Assembly: GCF_047663525.1 (NCBI RefSeq)
Contig: NC_092611.1
Coordinates: forward strand, 9,895,001 to 9,959,000
Length of the DNA stretch: 64,000 nt
From: Anas platyrhynchos
Taxonomy: Eukaryota > Chordata > Aves > Anseriformes > Anatidae
Direction of reading: 5' to 3'
Part shown: piece after piece, positions 52,270-64,000 of the stretch
Layout: each line of letters opens with the position of its first letter
Numbering within the stretch: position 1 is the stretch's first letter
The notes under the pieces: model-generated
What the model saw: the letters and a program-made list of their open reading frames with translations, nothing else
Told to the model about the DNA's origin: nothing
Databases searched by the model: none
Position numbers and translations under genes: made by a program

Positions 52270-52600
52270 ATGTGCGACCAACACCTCTGTGACCGCTCCA
52301 CACACAGCACCTGAGAGGGCTCCGCGTCCCGGGGTGGGCAGTGGGGGCTCCCTCAGGGAGATGCCGCCCCCCCGAGCTCCCCTCAGGGCGGCTCCGGGGC
52401 CTGGCGGCCGTTGGCGGCCGTTAACGGCCGCCGCGAAATGGCGGCGGCAGAGGGGAGGAGAAGAGGAGCTGGCTCCTGAGGCGAGGAGAAGCCGTGCCGC
52501 CGGCTCAGGCGGCCGAGGGAGGGGTGTCACAGCCCGGCCACACGCCTGGGTTATCCCTGGGCCCACGAGGCCGCCCGTAGGCACCGTGTAGTTGTGCCAG
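52270..52600. promoter_or_regulatory. CpG island, TEX12 promoter and probable non-coding exon 1
   Basis: GC-rich sequence with many CG dinucleotides lies about 110 bp upstream of the splice acceptor preceding the TEX12 ATG. It contains a 20-bp perfect palindrome (52413-52432) and a YY1-like AAATGGCGGC (52436-52445). The island ends near 52600. The TEX12 transcription start is inferred to lie here. Confidence 0.7.
52413..52432. repeat. 20-bp perfect palindrome in the TEX12 CpG island
   Basis: GGCGGCCGTTAACGGCCGCC equals its own reverse complement. The half-site GGCGGCCGTT is also repeated directly just before it (52403-52412). Confidence 0.9.
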
Positions 52601-55600
52601 GCACTGGGACAGCGCTGGCAGTGTCTGTCGCAGGTGGCATGGCAGTGGGAAGCAGGGGCTGCTTGCAGGTGTCTAGGCCAGATGGACCCCTTTCAAAAAT
52701 TTGGAAGAGCCTGCAAATGCGTAAATCTGAGCAATTACATCAGACCTATAAGACTAGGCTACTTCCAAGACAAACGGGGCTTTTCTATAAAATGGAAAAA
52801 AAGATTGCATTTTCCTTACACTGTAGGTAAACAGTGTACAGTTTCACTAGGAAGTGTATGAGTCAGATAGTGTGGTGAGGTTGCTTGCTTACAGCAGCAA
52901 GAGGCTGGCCACCACGATCCGGGAAACCTTCAGCATTACACCTCATGTTCTTAGTCCAAAATGTTCAACACCATTCTGCTGCTGCCTTCCTAAACCTCAG
53001 GTTGATGAGCTACAGTGAAGAAAATAGTCACAAAATGTGAAGTTACGTTGGAGTACAGGGGACTTTTCATGCATCTTTCATTTCTGGTTAAGAGAACAGA
53101 TCTTAACGTTACACGTTTTATCCATATATCCTCTGAAAGTCAGAACTCAGGGTAAGAAGTGAAACTGCTGAAAGAACAAGAACTAAGCACTTCCTCAAAA
53201 TAGAAGCAATATTCAATTCACTGTCATGGCCCACTTCGTGAAACTCTCCAAAAATACTGAAGAACCCTATCTAACATTATAAAATAGATACAAAAGAAAT
53301 ATGCCAATTTAATATTAAGTTGTTATTAATATATTAATATTTCTACTAACAGACCACCTGACTCATAATAAATGAACTATGTGTTTTTGTTTTTTTTTTA
53401 ACCACTTTCTGTATCTTATGGATGTGATAGTCTATGGAAAGAGGTCAGAAAAAAATAATAAAGAAAAAAGAAAAAAAGTCTAAGCAATTACTATAAAAGT
53501 AGTTCCTGTTCCTTTAAAATTAGAGATATTAAAATAGCAGGAGAAATGAAAGCTTAAGACTTAAAATAAAAACAATTGTTATGAGTTAGACCCCAGCCCT
53601 TAAAAATGCAAATATGTAAAGACTAAGAGGAAAAAAAACTCCAATTTGCTAAATGACCTAACTGAATTTTTACTATCTCAAAGGTTGAAACAACAGACCA
53701 ATTTTTGTTAATACAGAATTAACAATATTGGCTGACTGGCACTTTTTTTTTTTGGTGCTTTTGCACAACCTTCTGTACCAAGTACAATATTATTTAATAT
53801 TTCACTAGTGATCTGCATGTAAATTTAGACTTAATAATGAAAAAATGCAAAAGAATAAATAATAATTACAACATTAATTTTATATATATGTTAATGAAAC
53901 AAAATGTTAGGTATCTGGGAAAGAGAGACACAAGCAGTACCACCCAAATGGGGGGCTCTCCTGAATAAAGCTCTGGTTTCTGAATTATTAAAAATCAATT
54001 AAAAGTCAATAGAAGGAAGACAAGATTCGTGAGTATTATTTTAAGCCAAAAGAAAATTATTCAGAGGGAGATGCTTAAAGAAGTGAAACTTTTTATTTTC
54101 ATTGAAAGAAACCAAGAGTCAATTTGATCGTACTTTATAACTTCAGAGGAAGGAACTATCTGTTACATAATAGCTATCGGGAAAACTTACAGGAACCAAC
54201 AATCAGAAGCAGAAATCAGTTATATTTTAAGAGACGTGTGTGTGTATTACTGCAAGAACCAACCATTCAAGCAGAATGCCAAGAGAAATGATAGAATTAC
54301 AGCTGTTATATATTAAAATAATCTAGGTCTAATTGTTTAAATCAGATCTGGAGATCTCTTTGGTATAGGTTAAGGTGAACAACACACACTGTGAATGCCT
54401 TGTAACAAAACAAGAAAATGGAAGAGGATAATATAATATTGCTCTCTGATGTGAATTTAGTGTGATTGAGTGCCTATAAATAATTACACTTATTATCTGA
54501 AAGCAGTAGCTACCAAAAATTTATTTTTATCTGCCTGAAACATGAAGTTTTACTCCGTGGAAAGTATATTCCAGTAACTAGGCAAAGAAAAAATCTGCCT
54601 CCTGAGAAATACTCTGCAACACCTGCATTCTTCTGCTTTTTATAATTTATTCTAGATCAATTTAATTAGTTTCTTTCAACAGTTTCAAAGAAACAATACA
54701 TTTCTGCAGCTAGCACGTGTTTTTTATCTTAACCTGTTTGTGAGGTACAGACAAGAACCACAGTCATTAATAAAATAGACAGTACTTCTATTTCCCAATT
54801 ATTAGCTCAGAAGGGGTATTGAAAGACACCCCTTTGGCCTCAGAAATACCTCCTTCGGTTTAGGGTAGAGCCAGGAACACATCGCCTACAGACGGGTACA
54901 GCTGCCCCGCTGAGAGACCAGCACGGGGACAGGGGAACAACGGCTCAGCTTGCGTTGTCGTCTGCTCTACCGCTTTATTTTTTTTTTTTTTTCCTCACCG
55001 CCCAGTACTAAAAATGTATTGAATCCTACAAACTATGCAAAATATCGGCGAATAATTCGATCCCGGGTTTGTTTTCTTGCTTTTATGTCCTACCGCTCCA
55101 CGGTACTTGCCGCTGCAGGGACTGCAGCTCCCGCCGCCCACGGGGCAGCCGTGCCTCCTGCGAAACACCCCGGCTGGGGCTGGGGCAGCTAAAAGAACCC
55201 TTCCAGCCAGCACCAATTTATTTATTCCCAATTAATAAGGACTTGCGAAGCAATTCACGTGCTGGTGCAAATTAGGAGATATTCATTCACCTGTTTTTAA
55301 CTGTCAGCTGTATGCTTCTGGCTTTTCCTTTTCCTTAAGAGCTGCCAATATTTCTCCCCTGTGGTTACAGCTCTACGGAGGGTGATCAGAGGGAGGACTT
55401 CGCAGACAGCAGCGATGTATTTCTTGCTGCTGCTTTGGTAAAGAGCCCGAGGCACGCAGCATGCCTTAGGTCCGAGACTGGCTTCCCTACAGCAGTCAGC
55501 GTTTAGGGGCGAGTGTGCAGAGAGGGAAGGAAGGGCTGCCTGCTGCCGGCATCGTGCCGAGAGCCTGGGGAGGGTAACTTGCTGCCGTGGGAACGAGCCC

Positions 55601-55630
55601 TCCTCTGACAGCATCGGCGTGAGGTGGAGG

Positions 55631-55633
<3 letters not shown>
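52601..55633. other. Intergenic between divergent TEX12 and IL18
   Basis: Strongly AT-rich from 52700 to 54850, with no gene recognised and many short A/T runs. GC content rises again from about 54860 towards the IL18 CpG island. A T run lies at 54978-54992. Confidence 0.55.

Positions 55634-55701
<68 letters not shown>
55634..55701. repeat. (GA)34 microsatellite upstream of IL18
   Basis: About 68 nt of perfect GA dinucleotide repeat, followed by six A. It lies about 290 bp upstream of the proposed IL18 exon 1 donor. Read on the minus strand it yields artefactual Leu-Ser repeat frames. Confidence 0.95.
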
Positions 55702-55705
<4 letters not shown>

Positions 55706-55739
55706 AGTGTCCTTCGTAACCTCGAATTTGCGTGATTGG

Positions 55740-56170
55740 CTTTCTTCTTAGGGGAAGTGCCACCCCTACATGCCGACGCGCACAAACGCTCCAGGAACCG
55801 AGCCCCCCGCCCTGAAATCCCCTCCCGCTATCGCCAGGAGCCTCGGGAGGAGCGAGGCGAGCCCCGAGCCCCGGCAGCGCTCCCGGCTCTGCTCCTGTCC
55901 CCACGGACACGCCTGGACCCGGGGCCGGGGGCTCGGCTCCCCTGGGGGTCCCGCAGCCCCTCCGAACCGCTCCACCGCCCCCAACACCGAGGTAAGGGCG
56001 CTGCCGCCCGGGGAAGGGGCGGTGGGTGCCTCGTGGGAGTGGGGCACCCCGAGATCCGGGGGATGGCTGCTGTCCCTGATCCCTTCTGGGGGCTGTGGAG
56101 CTGCCCCTGCCCCTGCTGCCCCTGCCGCCCCTGCCCCTTCCCACTGGGTGAGCAGGGATCCCACCCGCAC
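55740..56170 (+). promoter_or_regulatory. CpG island and probable non-coding exon 1 of IL18
   Basis: A CpG-dense segment about 2.5 kb upstream of the IL18 start codon. A good splice donor, CCGAG/GTAAGG, at 55991/55992 could end a non-coding first exon. It would join the acceptor at 58648, just before the coding exon. There is no other plus-strand gene for this island to serve. Confidence 0.5.
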
Positions 56171-58655
56171 CCTCTGCTCGGCAGGGAGTCCCTGTGCTGG
56201 GTTTACCCGCCAAAACGAGGGCCATCTTTAGTCCTTTATCCATAAATCCCGCTTATGCTTTCCCCGCTGCTTTAGAATAATAGTCCTCGACTTCTTGGCT
56301 CGCTCAGCTATGTGAGGCTCGTGCTGGCTGGTGGCGTGGTATTTCATTTCAAAGGCTTGTGTGTGTGCGTGTGTTCAGAAAGGAGGGTGCCGTCCTCTGC
56401 CATGAACCTGGCTGTCTCTTCCACCCCAACCAGCTAGTGCTATACAGGCTACAAAAATGAGGAAAAGAATGGCTCCCAAATACATTCCTTAGTGTGCTCT
56501 TTCTGGAGGGACAAGGAAGTCACCATGATTCCTCCCCACCAATCCCTAAGGCAGACTAAGTTGCTCAAGTGTATTTGCTTTATAATTTTGTTTAAGTTGC
56601 GAAAAGGAGCCTTGGAAGTAAGCCAGATGCTCTGACTGCACAGTAAAATGATGGTGCAAGAGCCTGTTCTTCCCATTGTTTGCCCAGGTTTAATGCTACA
56701 TTTGTCACTCCAGCAGCTAGCACAAGGGAAAAAATGCCTGGACGGGAAGTGGTAGGTTTGAATGGAGCCCTTCATGTTCTAGGCTACTTAGAACAACCAT
56801 GTGCATTCTGTGCACTCTGCTGTGACTCTCTTCTCCCCTGCATAGTGCACAGCAAGACGCAGCTCCAGCTGAAGGCTTGCAGATGCTGGGCTCCCGACGG
56901 TTAGAGGCTGTGCTGCTGACTGTCACTCTGCCTGTTGCTGGGTGCAGCTGGCCAAACGTAGAGCGCCTATCACAAAGCCAAGCAAAGCAGATCTTGCAGA
57001 TAGCAAAGTGAGCTGTGTATTTTCTGAAAGTGAAAAAAAGTGTTTCAGTAAATCTCTTGCTCATTTTCCTAAGATGCAGACCAAAATGAAACAGGAAGGA
57101 AAGTGGCAACCTGCATTTCACAAAATTCAGTGGCATAGAAAAGGACATTTTAAAACTCTACTGCCAGAGAAGTGAAAGGATGTCGTATCTTCCTCTGCTG
57201 TCTATAATCTCTTTTTAACCTTTCCTTTAAGGATAGTAGATGCTGTTTTAATTTTGAAGAGGATATTATTTTTTTTTTTTAAATAAATGCATTCTAGTGT
57301 TTATTTATTAGATTTATTGCTTCCAATAGCACTAGAATAGACCAGAATTTCTGAAATACTTCTTTACAGCCCTAGTCAGGTCACTCCAGGTCACTTTTGT
57401 TTTATTTTGTATTTTTTTTTCTCCTGATGCACTGCCAGAACTAAGACATGGAGAAGCCTGTGCTCTGTGAAGCAACACAGTCTGTTCAGGTGTATCTCTT
57501 TTCTGCCAGCATAGTTGGAAACTTTTAGATAGAAGAAAAGGGGTGAGTGCAGTCATAGGCAAGTGGAAGGGGTAGAGCAAATTTATGGCCATTACCGTGC
57601 TGTTTTACACACTAATGGCTCTCAGTCACTGTGTCAAAAAGTTAAAGAACATGAAGTCTAGCTGGCTGTTACCGGTAGGAGGTCAAGGACAAGAACAAAG
57701 CAAAACCAAATTATTTTTCTGGAGTTCCTGGAGGGGTTGTGTCTTGACAGTAGAGGCACAGTGCAAGCCTGAAGAATGCAGAATAAGGATCAAAACCTCT
57801 GAGGTGCAGAAGCTGCCTGGACTTTAATGATTAGTTCAGGGGTTTGGTGAATGACAGGTGTTTTTTCTGAATGCAAGCGTGCCTTTTCTTCCTCACTTTG
57901 CTCTGTGTCAGTCTTGAAAGAGAATAGCTGTGATACATTGGTAAAAATAAGGTTAAAATATCATAAGCACATCTCCAGTACTGCAAAACAGACTACATCT
58001 CTGCTTCTCTAGGCACCTGTACAAGGCCAGCTCAAGATGCACTTGAATAGCTAATTTCAACATAATGTTTAGACTCTTTGGGCTGTCCTTACAGCTAATG
58101 GAAAGACACAGGCTATTCTAGGGGGCAGTCGAAGCAAGAATAAGTTTTGGGCATTCTGCAAGTTCTTGGTCACCATTCCAAGTCATTTCCTTATGAAAAA
58201 TGAGAAACAGAAATGGCCGTGTGATAGTAAGACAATTTTTGCAGGCCTGAGAGAACAGAACTAATTTGATGAAATATGTTTATGGAGCTACTTATTAGCA
58301 TTCCCACAGAAACAGAAAATGAGTTTGTATAATGTTATATATGGAACAATTATTTATTTAGTGAAATGTACTTTGGACCAGATCCTTTTTTCATGTAATA
58401 TCACATAAATCAATGGAAAGTTTTATAAACTAGAAGAACTTTCAGGATGCTCTGTGTAATTCTAAATAATGGCAAAAGGCAACAGAGAAGGAAACCAAAT
58501 GTCCTTCAAAAACTATTTTTCCAGATACAGTGAAATATGCTGTCACTAATGTGGTGCTGTGCATTAGAGGCAAACTCGCCCAAGAACTCCCTCACTGCAC
58601 AAAGTAAGCATTGTTCCTAACCCTGAGCTCTCTTGTGTTTTTTGGCAGGGTGAAG

Positions 58656-61058
58656 ATGAGCTGTGAATTGATGGTTGTGTGTGCAGTACAGCTTGGAGAG
58701 AACCTCTGCCTCTATTTTGCTGGTAATGATTACCCCCTGCTTAAAGAGACCAGGTGTTTCTGGTACCCACACAGAAGATCAAAAGATGCTAGACAATTCA
58801 ACCCTTTCCTTGGGCAGGCATCCCTGCTTCTGTGGACATGTTTGTAACCCCCAGACTACCTAAGCAATCCTCTAAACTTATACTACTCCCACCGCTTTAG
58901 TAGAGTTACTGTTCTTTGATTATGCAGCCAGGCTGCTCAGTGCAAAAAGCACCTGAGTTTGTGATAGCTGTCCCAGTGAAGTAACAGGTCAGTACCATAC
59001 TATTGGTGAACACCGTAAGCTTTCACTAAATTTCTCTGTTTGAACACTGATGAAAAATAACTCTTTTATAACACTCCACTTTCACATAATTTTCCCCTAA
59101 GCTTCTTCAGCTTGAAGTATTGTAGCCAAAGTATATGAGTCAGTGGAATAATTACTGCTTTATATAAAATATTCTGGTAACTTGGAAGGATTTTTGGCTT
59201 GTGGATGGAATTGGAATAACTTGATAACTTCCAGACTTACAGTCTAAAAATGGCCTCTTCTTTGGAAGCAATCCGAAATGAAATTGCTCAGTTAGAACAA
59301 AGGTGCCGATGAATGCAGAATTGTGCATGCCATCTATTCCTTGAATGCAGGTTGAAACTGAATTAACCCGAAAACATTTTGCATGCTTCTTGGTTTGGTG
59401 ATAACTTCACTTCTCAAATGACTGTTGGCTTCGCCATTCTATTGAGCATGTTATGCTCACAAATGAAATGCTATGAAGCAAGAACAGCTCAGTTCGGTGG
59501 CTTAGGGATACTGGGGAGTACAGCTCAAAATGCACAGGTTTGACTGGCTGAACATTTTCCAGTTTTGCTGTATAAAATTGGTTAGAAATCTGTTTATTTT
59601 GTAGGGCAGAGATTGACTTTTCTTTTTTTTTTTTTTTAATTGCTCACTTGGAACCAAGATGACGATGGTAAGCTGAAAGCTCATCATTTATTACTTCATA
59701 ATCAATTATATCTAAACTAACCTGCCTGGGTGTACTAACACACAGAAGCTTTGCGTGCCTGAGAGAACAAGTTTTTAAACTGATTAATGACTGCTCTAAA
59801 AGAGAGCTACAGCTTACTCCTTTCTGAAGTTGATGTTGCTTTATTTCTCCTGAAGGAAGTGCTTCCCTAATACAAGAAGCTTTTCATGTGATTATAATTT
59901 TGGGCAGAAGAGAGAACTGTTGCTTCTGTACTTGCATTAACAGAATTTGTAGCTTCTCTCGCTTGCTCCCGACTCCTTGTATTTTGGCAAATCCTTCTGT
60001 CTTGCCTGGATTGCTGAGGTAGAGGTGGAAAGAACAAGACAGCTTCTGCTCCATTTGATATTGCTATTATAAGAATTTACTGTGCATGCTATCTTCAATT
60101 TTGCATGCTATCTTAAATTAAGCCTGTAGTGACCTGTTAAGATCTAAGCAGATTAGTTTTATTCCCCTTTGCTTAATATTTTCTGCAGAGCTGGAATGTG
60201 ATGCCTTCTCTAAGGAAAAAACCCTCCATCGCTTCCTTCGGAATGTAAATAGCCAGGTGCTTGTGGTCCAGCCAGATCTGAACATGGCAGCTTTTGAAGA
60301 TGTAACAGATCAGGAGATGAAATCTGGTACACTATTTTTCATGTCTTACAACCATTGTACTATTTCTTTATTCTAGATGGGCTTTTGTTCTTTGTAATCA
60401 CTGAGTCTAAATAGTGAAACCGAGAGTAAAGACTTAGATTTCATCTATAAGAATAAAATTCAGCTAAGAGAGGTAGGACATACTTATGGCTAAGTTTTTG
60501 CAGCTCTCTTCCAAGCAGACCATTAATAGTTTCAAAAAATTTATATTTAGGCAGCGGAATGAACTTCTGCATGCACTGTTACAAAACTACCACACCTTCA
60601 GCAGGGATGCCTGTTGCATTCAGTGTCCGGGTAGAAGATAAAAGCTACTACATGTGTTGTGAGGAAGAACACGGGAAAATGATAGTTCGATTTAGGGTAA
60701 GTGTCCGCTTTTCATACCCTATGTGTAGGCAACATTAAGCATTCAAACATACGTGAGCTGAAACAAAACAGCTCGAGTCTTGTGCTAGGACTGACCCATT
60801 CCCTTTTTTCCTCAGGAAGGAGAAGTTCCCAAAGACATTCCTGGTGAAAGCAACATCATCTTCTTCAAAAAGACATTTACATCTTACAGCTCCAAGGCAT
60901 TTAAGTTTGAATACTCACTAGAACGAGGGATGTTCCTGGCCTTTGAGGAAGAAGACTCCTTAAGAAAATTAATTTTAAAGAAACTGCCAAGAGAAGATGA
61001 GGTAGATGAAACCACAAAGATAACTTTAACAAGTCATAATGAAAGGTACAACCTGTGA
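58656..61058 (+). CDS. IL18: Interleukin-18 precursor
   Basis: Coding exons: 58656-58722 (exon starts at 58649 after TTTGGCAG), a probable 9-nt microexon 59659-59667, 60189-60326, 60551-60696 and 60816-61058. The product is 200 residues with the microexon or 197 without it; I recall chicken IL18 as about 198. It is an IL-1 family cytokine made as an inactive precursor without a signal peptide and activated by caspase-1. The cleavage site ELECD/AFSKEK is visible near residue 30. The beta-trefoil core includes FEDVTDQEMKSG, MPVAFSVRVEDKSYYMCC, REGEVPKDIPGESNIIFFKK and FKFEYSLERGMFLAFEEED. The ATG is the first in frame after the acceptor; the longer open frame from 58611 starts inside the intron. 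The last exon ends SHNERYNL. IL18 converges with SDHD and diverges from TEX12. Confidence 0.95.
59659..59667 (+). CDS. IL18: Candidate 9-nt microexon of IL18
   Basis: ATGACGATG is flanked by AG on the left and a strong GTAAGC donor on the right. A long T tract (59622-59638) lies upstream with no other AG between it and the acceptor. Its length keeps the frame and adds Asp-Asp-Asp between FA and ELECD. Human IL18 has the similar acidic insert AEDDE at this place, encoded as I recall by a very small exon. The acceptor has A at position -3, which is unfavourable. Confidence 0.55.
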
Positions 61059-61075
61059 TTACTAAACAGTCTTAA

Positions 61076-61081
61076 AATAAA
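61076..61081 (+). terminator. IL18 polyadenylation signal (proximal)
   Basis: AATAAA lies 17 nt after the IL18 stop codon. A second AATAAA at 61628-61633 could serve a longer 3' UTR. The sequence alone cannot say which is used. Confidence 0.4.
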
Positions 61082-63378
61082 ATTTGCCTTTTTAAAGAAA
61101 CTCTAATTCATTCTTTATCTAAAGCAAAATAGGTTGATAAATTTCAATAAGGCAATACAAAAATGAGCTTCTTACAAAAGGAAACCAAATACATGTTATT
61201 GGGGAAAAGAAGAATTATGCCAGTAAGACAGAAGCAAAGAGAATTACACAATGAATAAACAAAAATGTGCATGCCTCTATGGTCTTGTATAGTTTCAGCC
61301 CTAAAGACTTCAGAGTTTGTTGATCAAACTGCTTGTGAGGTAGATGTCTCATAGGTGAAGCAGACTTATTATGGGGACAGAGAGAAAGCTAAAAAAAAAT
61401 TAAAAATTAGTAACAATCAACCCTCACGTTTACTACACAGGCCAGGAACCTGGTCAAATAAACATGTTGTGGTTTTGCACTATGATCATGTCCCAAGGGT
61501 CTTCATCAATTCTGATTACACGGTGGCATTCTCACTTTCAACTGAAGTAGAAACAACAGACAATTTCTACTGGAAACTCACCAGAATCTTTGATTAGAAA
61601 ACTGGTAACCTAAGCAATTAAAGCTCTAATAAAGCCATTTGTCTTCAGAGGGCCCACTAAGAAAATAAAAGGGGGTTAAAACTTAACAGTAAGTTGTAGA
61701 TTACTGATCATACACATTTGTACATCTAACATGCTGTTAACAATGAAGGCAAATGTGGTTCCACATGGAACCTTACTGAGTATAGAACAAGGCAGCGTAT
61801 GTTGGGAGTGAGCTGTGAACTCTATTTCACATTGGCAGTCGAGCCAACACTGGAATTTGACGAAAATAAGATTAGTGTAATATACTTTGGATATTTACTC
61901 TTGAGGAAATTGACGACACATTATTCTCATCTTCCATGTATGAGATAGGCATTGTTCCTCTTCTGATCCAACTGGAGGCAGTGATTAGTTGAACATGGGT
62001 GGCAGCTGGGTCCTGGGTCTTGCCAGGCAGAAGAGAGTATAACTGTTATTTACCATGCAAGCAGAAGTAATCAGAGCAAACAGGAAGGTTTCTGTCATGA
62101 AACAGGAAAATTCTCAAGCTTGCAGAAGAGAGAAGACTCTAATTTTGGTATAAAAAATAAAATTAGGGGCTTTAAAAAGTATGGAAGATGGAGACATGGA
62201 AGTGCTGTGCTAACCCTGCCTACCAGCTTTCATGCTGTGCTGCACCTGAGCTTTCATCTCTTTAGCTGATGCAGGAGCACCTGAGGCAATCAGACTCAGA
62301 GAAAGCTCTGCTTGTTACCTTTCCATTCTGGTCTCAAAAATTGACCAAGCTGGTTGCAGAGCTGCTAACCCCTACAATAGTTGGTCTGGCCTACTCCATT
62401 CCCAAAACTCTGACACAACTCATTTCTCACACGAGGTATCTTAAGCAAATACCACATACTGATGCATCGTATGTTCAGTCTATACAGAGAAAATGTCCAC
62501 CACCTTCTATAACTGCTCAGATTCCACAGAACTATCCAACAATGACTCGTGCTTCCTCCTCACTGTATAGAAATTGTGTTACGTTGCTATCCACATCAGA
62601 GAGAAGCAACCACCTTGATTCTGACAGCAACTTTAGCAGAACCCAACTGGCCAGCTGTATAATATTTCCCATGGTTATATGAATGAAAAAAAAAATAAAC
62701 AAACAAAGAAAAGATTCAAAAATCAACTCAGGAAATCTTGTTGAATTCAGCAGTTTACTGATTCTGCTTATTGCATAATCACACTGATGGTAACACAATT
62801 CTGTTCCTCTTACTATTAATAGCACCTCAAAAGTACCATTAGAACGTGGAAACAACCACTCCTTACTATTAAGCCAGTCTGAGAAGAAAGTTAAAAACCG
62901 TAATCTCATTTCTTCCCCTGAAATCCTCTGAAACCTAAAGATATGGAAAAGAATGCTGCCTCAGTCTCAAGTCAGGCCATGACATAAAGGGTATACTTCC
63001 TTCCTTTTTTACTCACATGGGAAAAAGTGTGGCTGTGTTGATTTAGAAAACACAAAATGCTGCACCTGAGTGTACAGGTTGCAGGGAAACTATGAAAGCC
63101 ATATGCTATTTGTCTCCTCGAATTAATCTGCAAAAGTCTAAGTCAGTTATTGCTTTATTTTATTATGGAAATTACTCTTCTATGAAGTCAAGAGTATGTC
63201 AACCCTTTAGGAAAGAAGGACGATACATATTCATAACAATATCTGTTCTATAACATTTAAGTGACATAAAGCAGAGATAGAGCTGTAAGTATTTGAATGT
63301 GATTTTAGAAGAGATCTGCAGAGAAAAATAGCAGTATTAAAAATCACTCAGAAACACACATGCAATTTCTGTAAATTC
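61082..63378. other. Intergenic between converging IL18 and SDHD
   Basis: AT-rich, with no gene recognised. A distal IL18 polyadenylation signal lies at 61628. A 137-codon open frame (62269-62682) has no domain. The SDHD 3' UTR begins at its right end. Confidence 0.5.
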
Positions 63379-63384
63379 TTTATT
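63379..63384 (-). terminator. SDHD polyadenylation signal
   Basis: TTTATT on the plus strand reads AATAAA on the minus strand, about 480 nt after the SDHD stop codon. Confidence 0.55.
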
Positions 63385-63860
63385 GTATGGATTAAGAAAA
63401 AAGTATTTCCTTTTCTACCTCAACTCTCAGGATCAAAAGAATGACAGGGAGTGCCTTACATACAGTTCAGTTGTGATGTCAGAAATAACAGTTCAATTTT
63501 CACCAAGTTTGCTTTACAAAGCAGGAGACTATTTTAGAAAACCAGTCATGGAAAGCTGCCATTATAATGAAAGTTATCTTCAGCTATACTTTCCATCTTT
63601 GATATACTTAATTACTCCAAATTTGCAGTGCAGCTTTAATCTACTCACTCTCACCTGGACATTATCCACTTTGTATCTTCTACTTCCTTTCTAAGATTTT
63701 TAATGCTCTTGCAATAAATCAAAAAAAATGATGAAGTGGCTGCAGAATTTACATACTACAGACTCTTGGTTATTCATTTCTCATCTCAAACACATCAGTA
63801 AAAATATGGTAAAGCGAAGGCAGCAATGAACAATTGTGTTTGTCAGAGTCTTGTCGCACC

Positions 63861-64000
63861 TCAGAGGCTCCACAGCATGGCAACAGCCTTGCAGATACCG
63901 ACGTCGTTATAGTTAAAGTAGCAGAGGCCAGCGAAGGTCACGGCCGACAGAATGTACAGACCTGTATTGGCCACTTTAATGGGTGTCTCTCCATGGACGT
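63861..64000 (-). CDS. SDHD: Succinate dehydrogenase cytochrome b small subunit (C-terminal part)
   Basis: The last 45 codons plus TGA of SDHD lie on the minus strand; the rest is beyond the window. SDHD is one of the two membrane anchors of mitochondrial complex II and helps bind heme b and ubiquinone. The visible part contains the third transmembrane helix ([20 protein letters not shown]) and the hallmark end [13 protein letters not shown]. No splice site occurs within these 140 bases, so they belong to the terminal coding exon. Its position next to IL18 matches the mammalian gene order. Confidence 0.95.
   Translation of the reverse strand, partial: VHGETPIKVANTGLYILSAVTFAGLCYFNYNDVGICKAVAMLWSL

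Noticed and set aside
55503-56243. 246-codon minus-strand open frame at the IL18 CpG island
   Set aside because: Its core is a Leu-Ser repeat from the (GA)n microsatellite and the rest is Pro/Gly-rich composition. No homology or splice support.
58611-58655. Upstream in-frame start for IL18 (MFLTLSS...)
   Set aside because: The codons lie before the splice acceptor at 58648 and so are intronic. The ATG at 58656 gives the known avian IL18 start.

Overview
This is a vertebrate nuclear window, almost certainly from a bird. The support is CR1-type LINE sequence, compact introns, bird-like gene sequences, and a gene order matching the SDHD-IL18-TEX12-BCO2-PTS-PLET1 block (human 11q23; chromosome 24 in chicken, from general knowledge). 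I could reconstruct five complete genes and the 3' end of a sixth. In each complete gene the exon phases join and sum to a whole number of codons. The species cannot be fixed from the sequence alone.

Layout: 1-7.46 kb is GC-rich intergenic DNA with an old CR1 remnant, a solo retroviral LTR (about 3525-4480) and two long A/T tracts. PLET1 (+, 4 coding exons, 7564-10805) encodes a heavily glycosylated, probably GPI-anchored surface protein. 11-18.3 kb is intergenic. PTS (-, 6 exons, 21754-18550) encodes the tetrahydrobiopterin enzyme and starts in a CpG island. A 5'-truncated CR1 with a long open reverse-transcriptase frame (about 23.13-24.24 kb) and a candidate CTCF site (24359) separate PTS from BCO2. 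BCO2 (-, 12 coding exons, 45950-25716) is the mitochondrial carotenoid 9',10'-oxygenase that controls yellow carotenoid colour in chickens. TEX12 (-, 4 coding exons, 52161-50462) encodes a synaptonemal complex central-element protein and carries a CR1 copy in an intron. IL18 (+, 58656-61058) encodes the cytokine precursor and has its own CpG island near 55.75-56.17 kb. SDHD (-) enters at the right edge with its last 45 codons.

The genes do not form a pathway; they are a conserved neighbourhood. PTS, BCO2 and TEX12 run head-to-tail on the minus strand. PLET1 and PTS converge, as do IL18 and SDHD. TEX12 and IL18 diverge from separate CpG-rich starts.

No new multi-gene system is present. The most unusual points are splicing-related: a probable 9-nt microexon in IL18, a GC-AG intron in TEX12, a weak GTCCGC donor in PTS followed by a 75-nt purine tract, and a tandemly duplicated splice donor in BCO2 whose use would truncate the enzyme. 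Regulatory candidates are a strong CTCF-like motif, a G-quadruplex motif abutting the PTS start codon, and a 20-bp palindrome with a YY1-like site at the TEX12 promoter.
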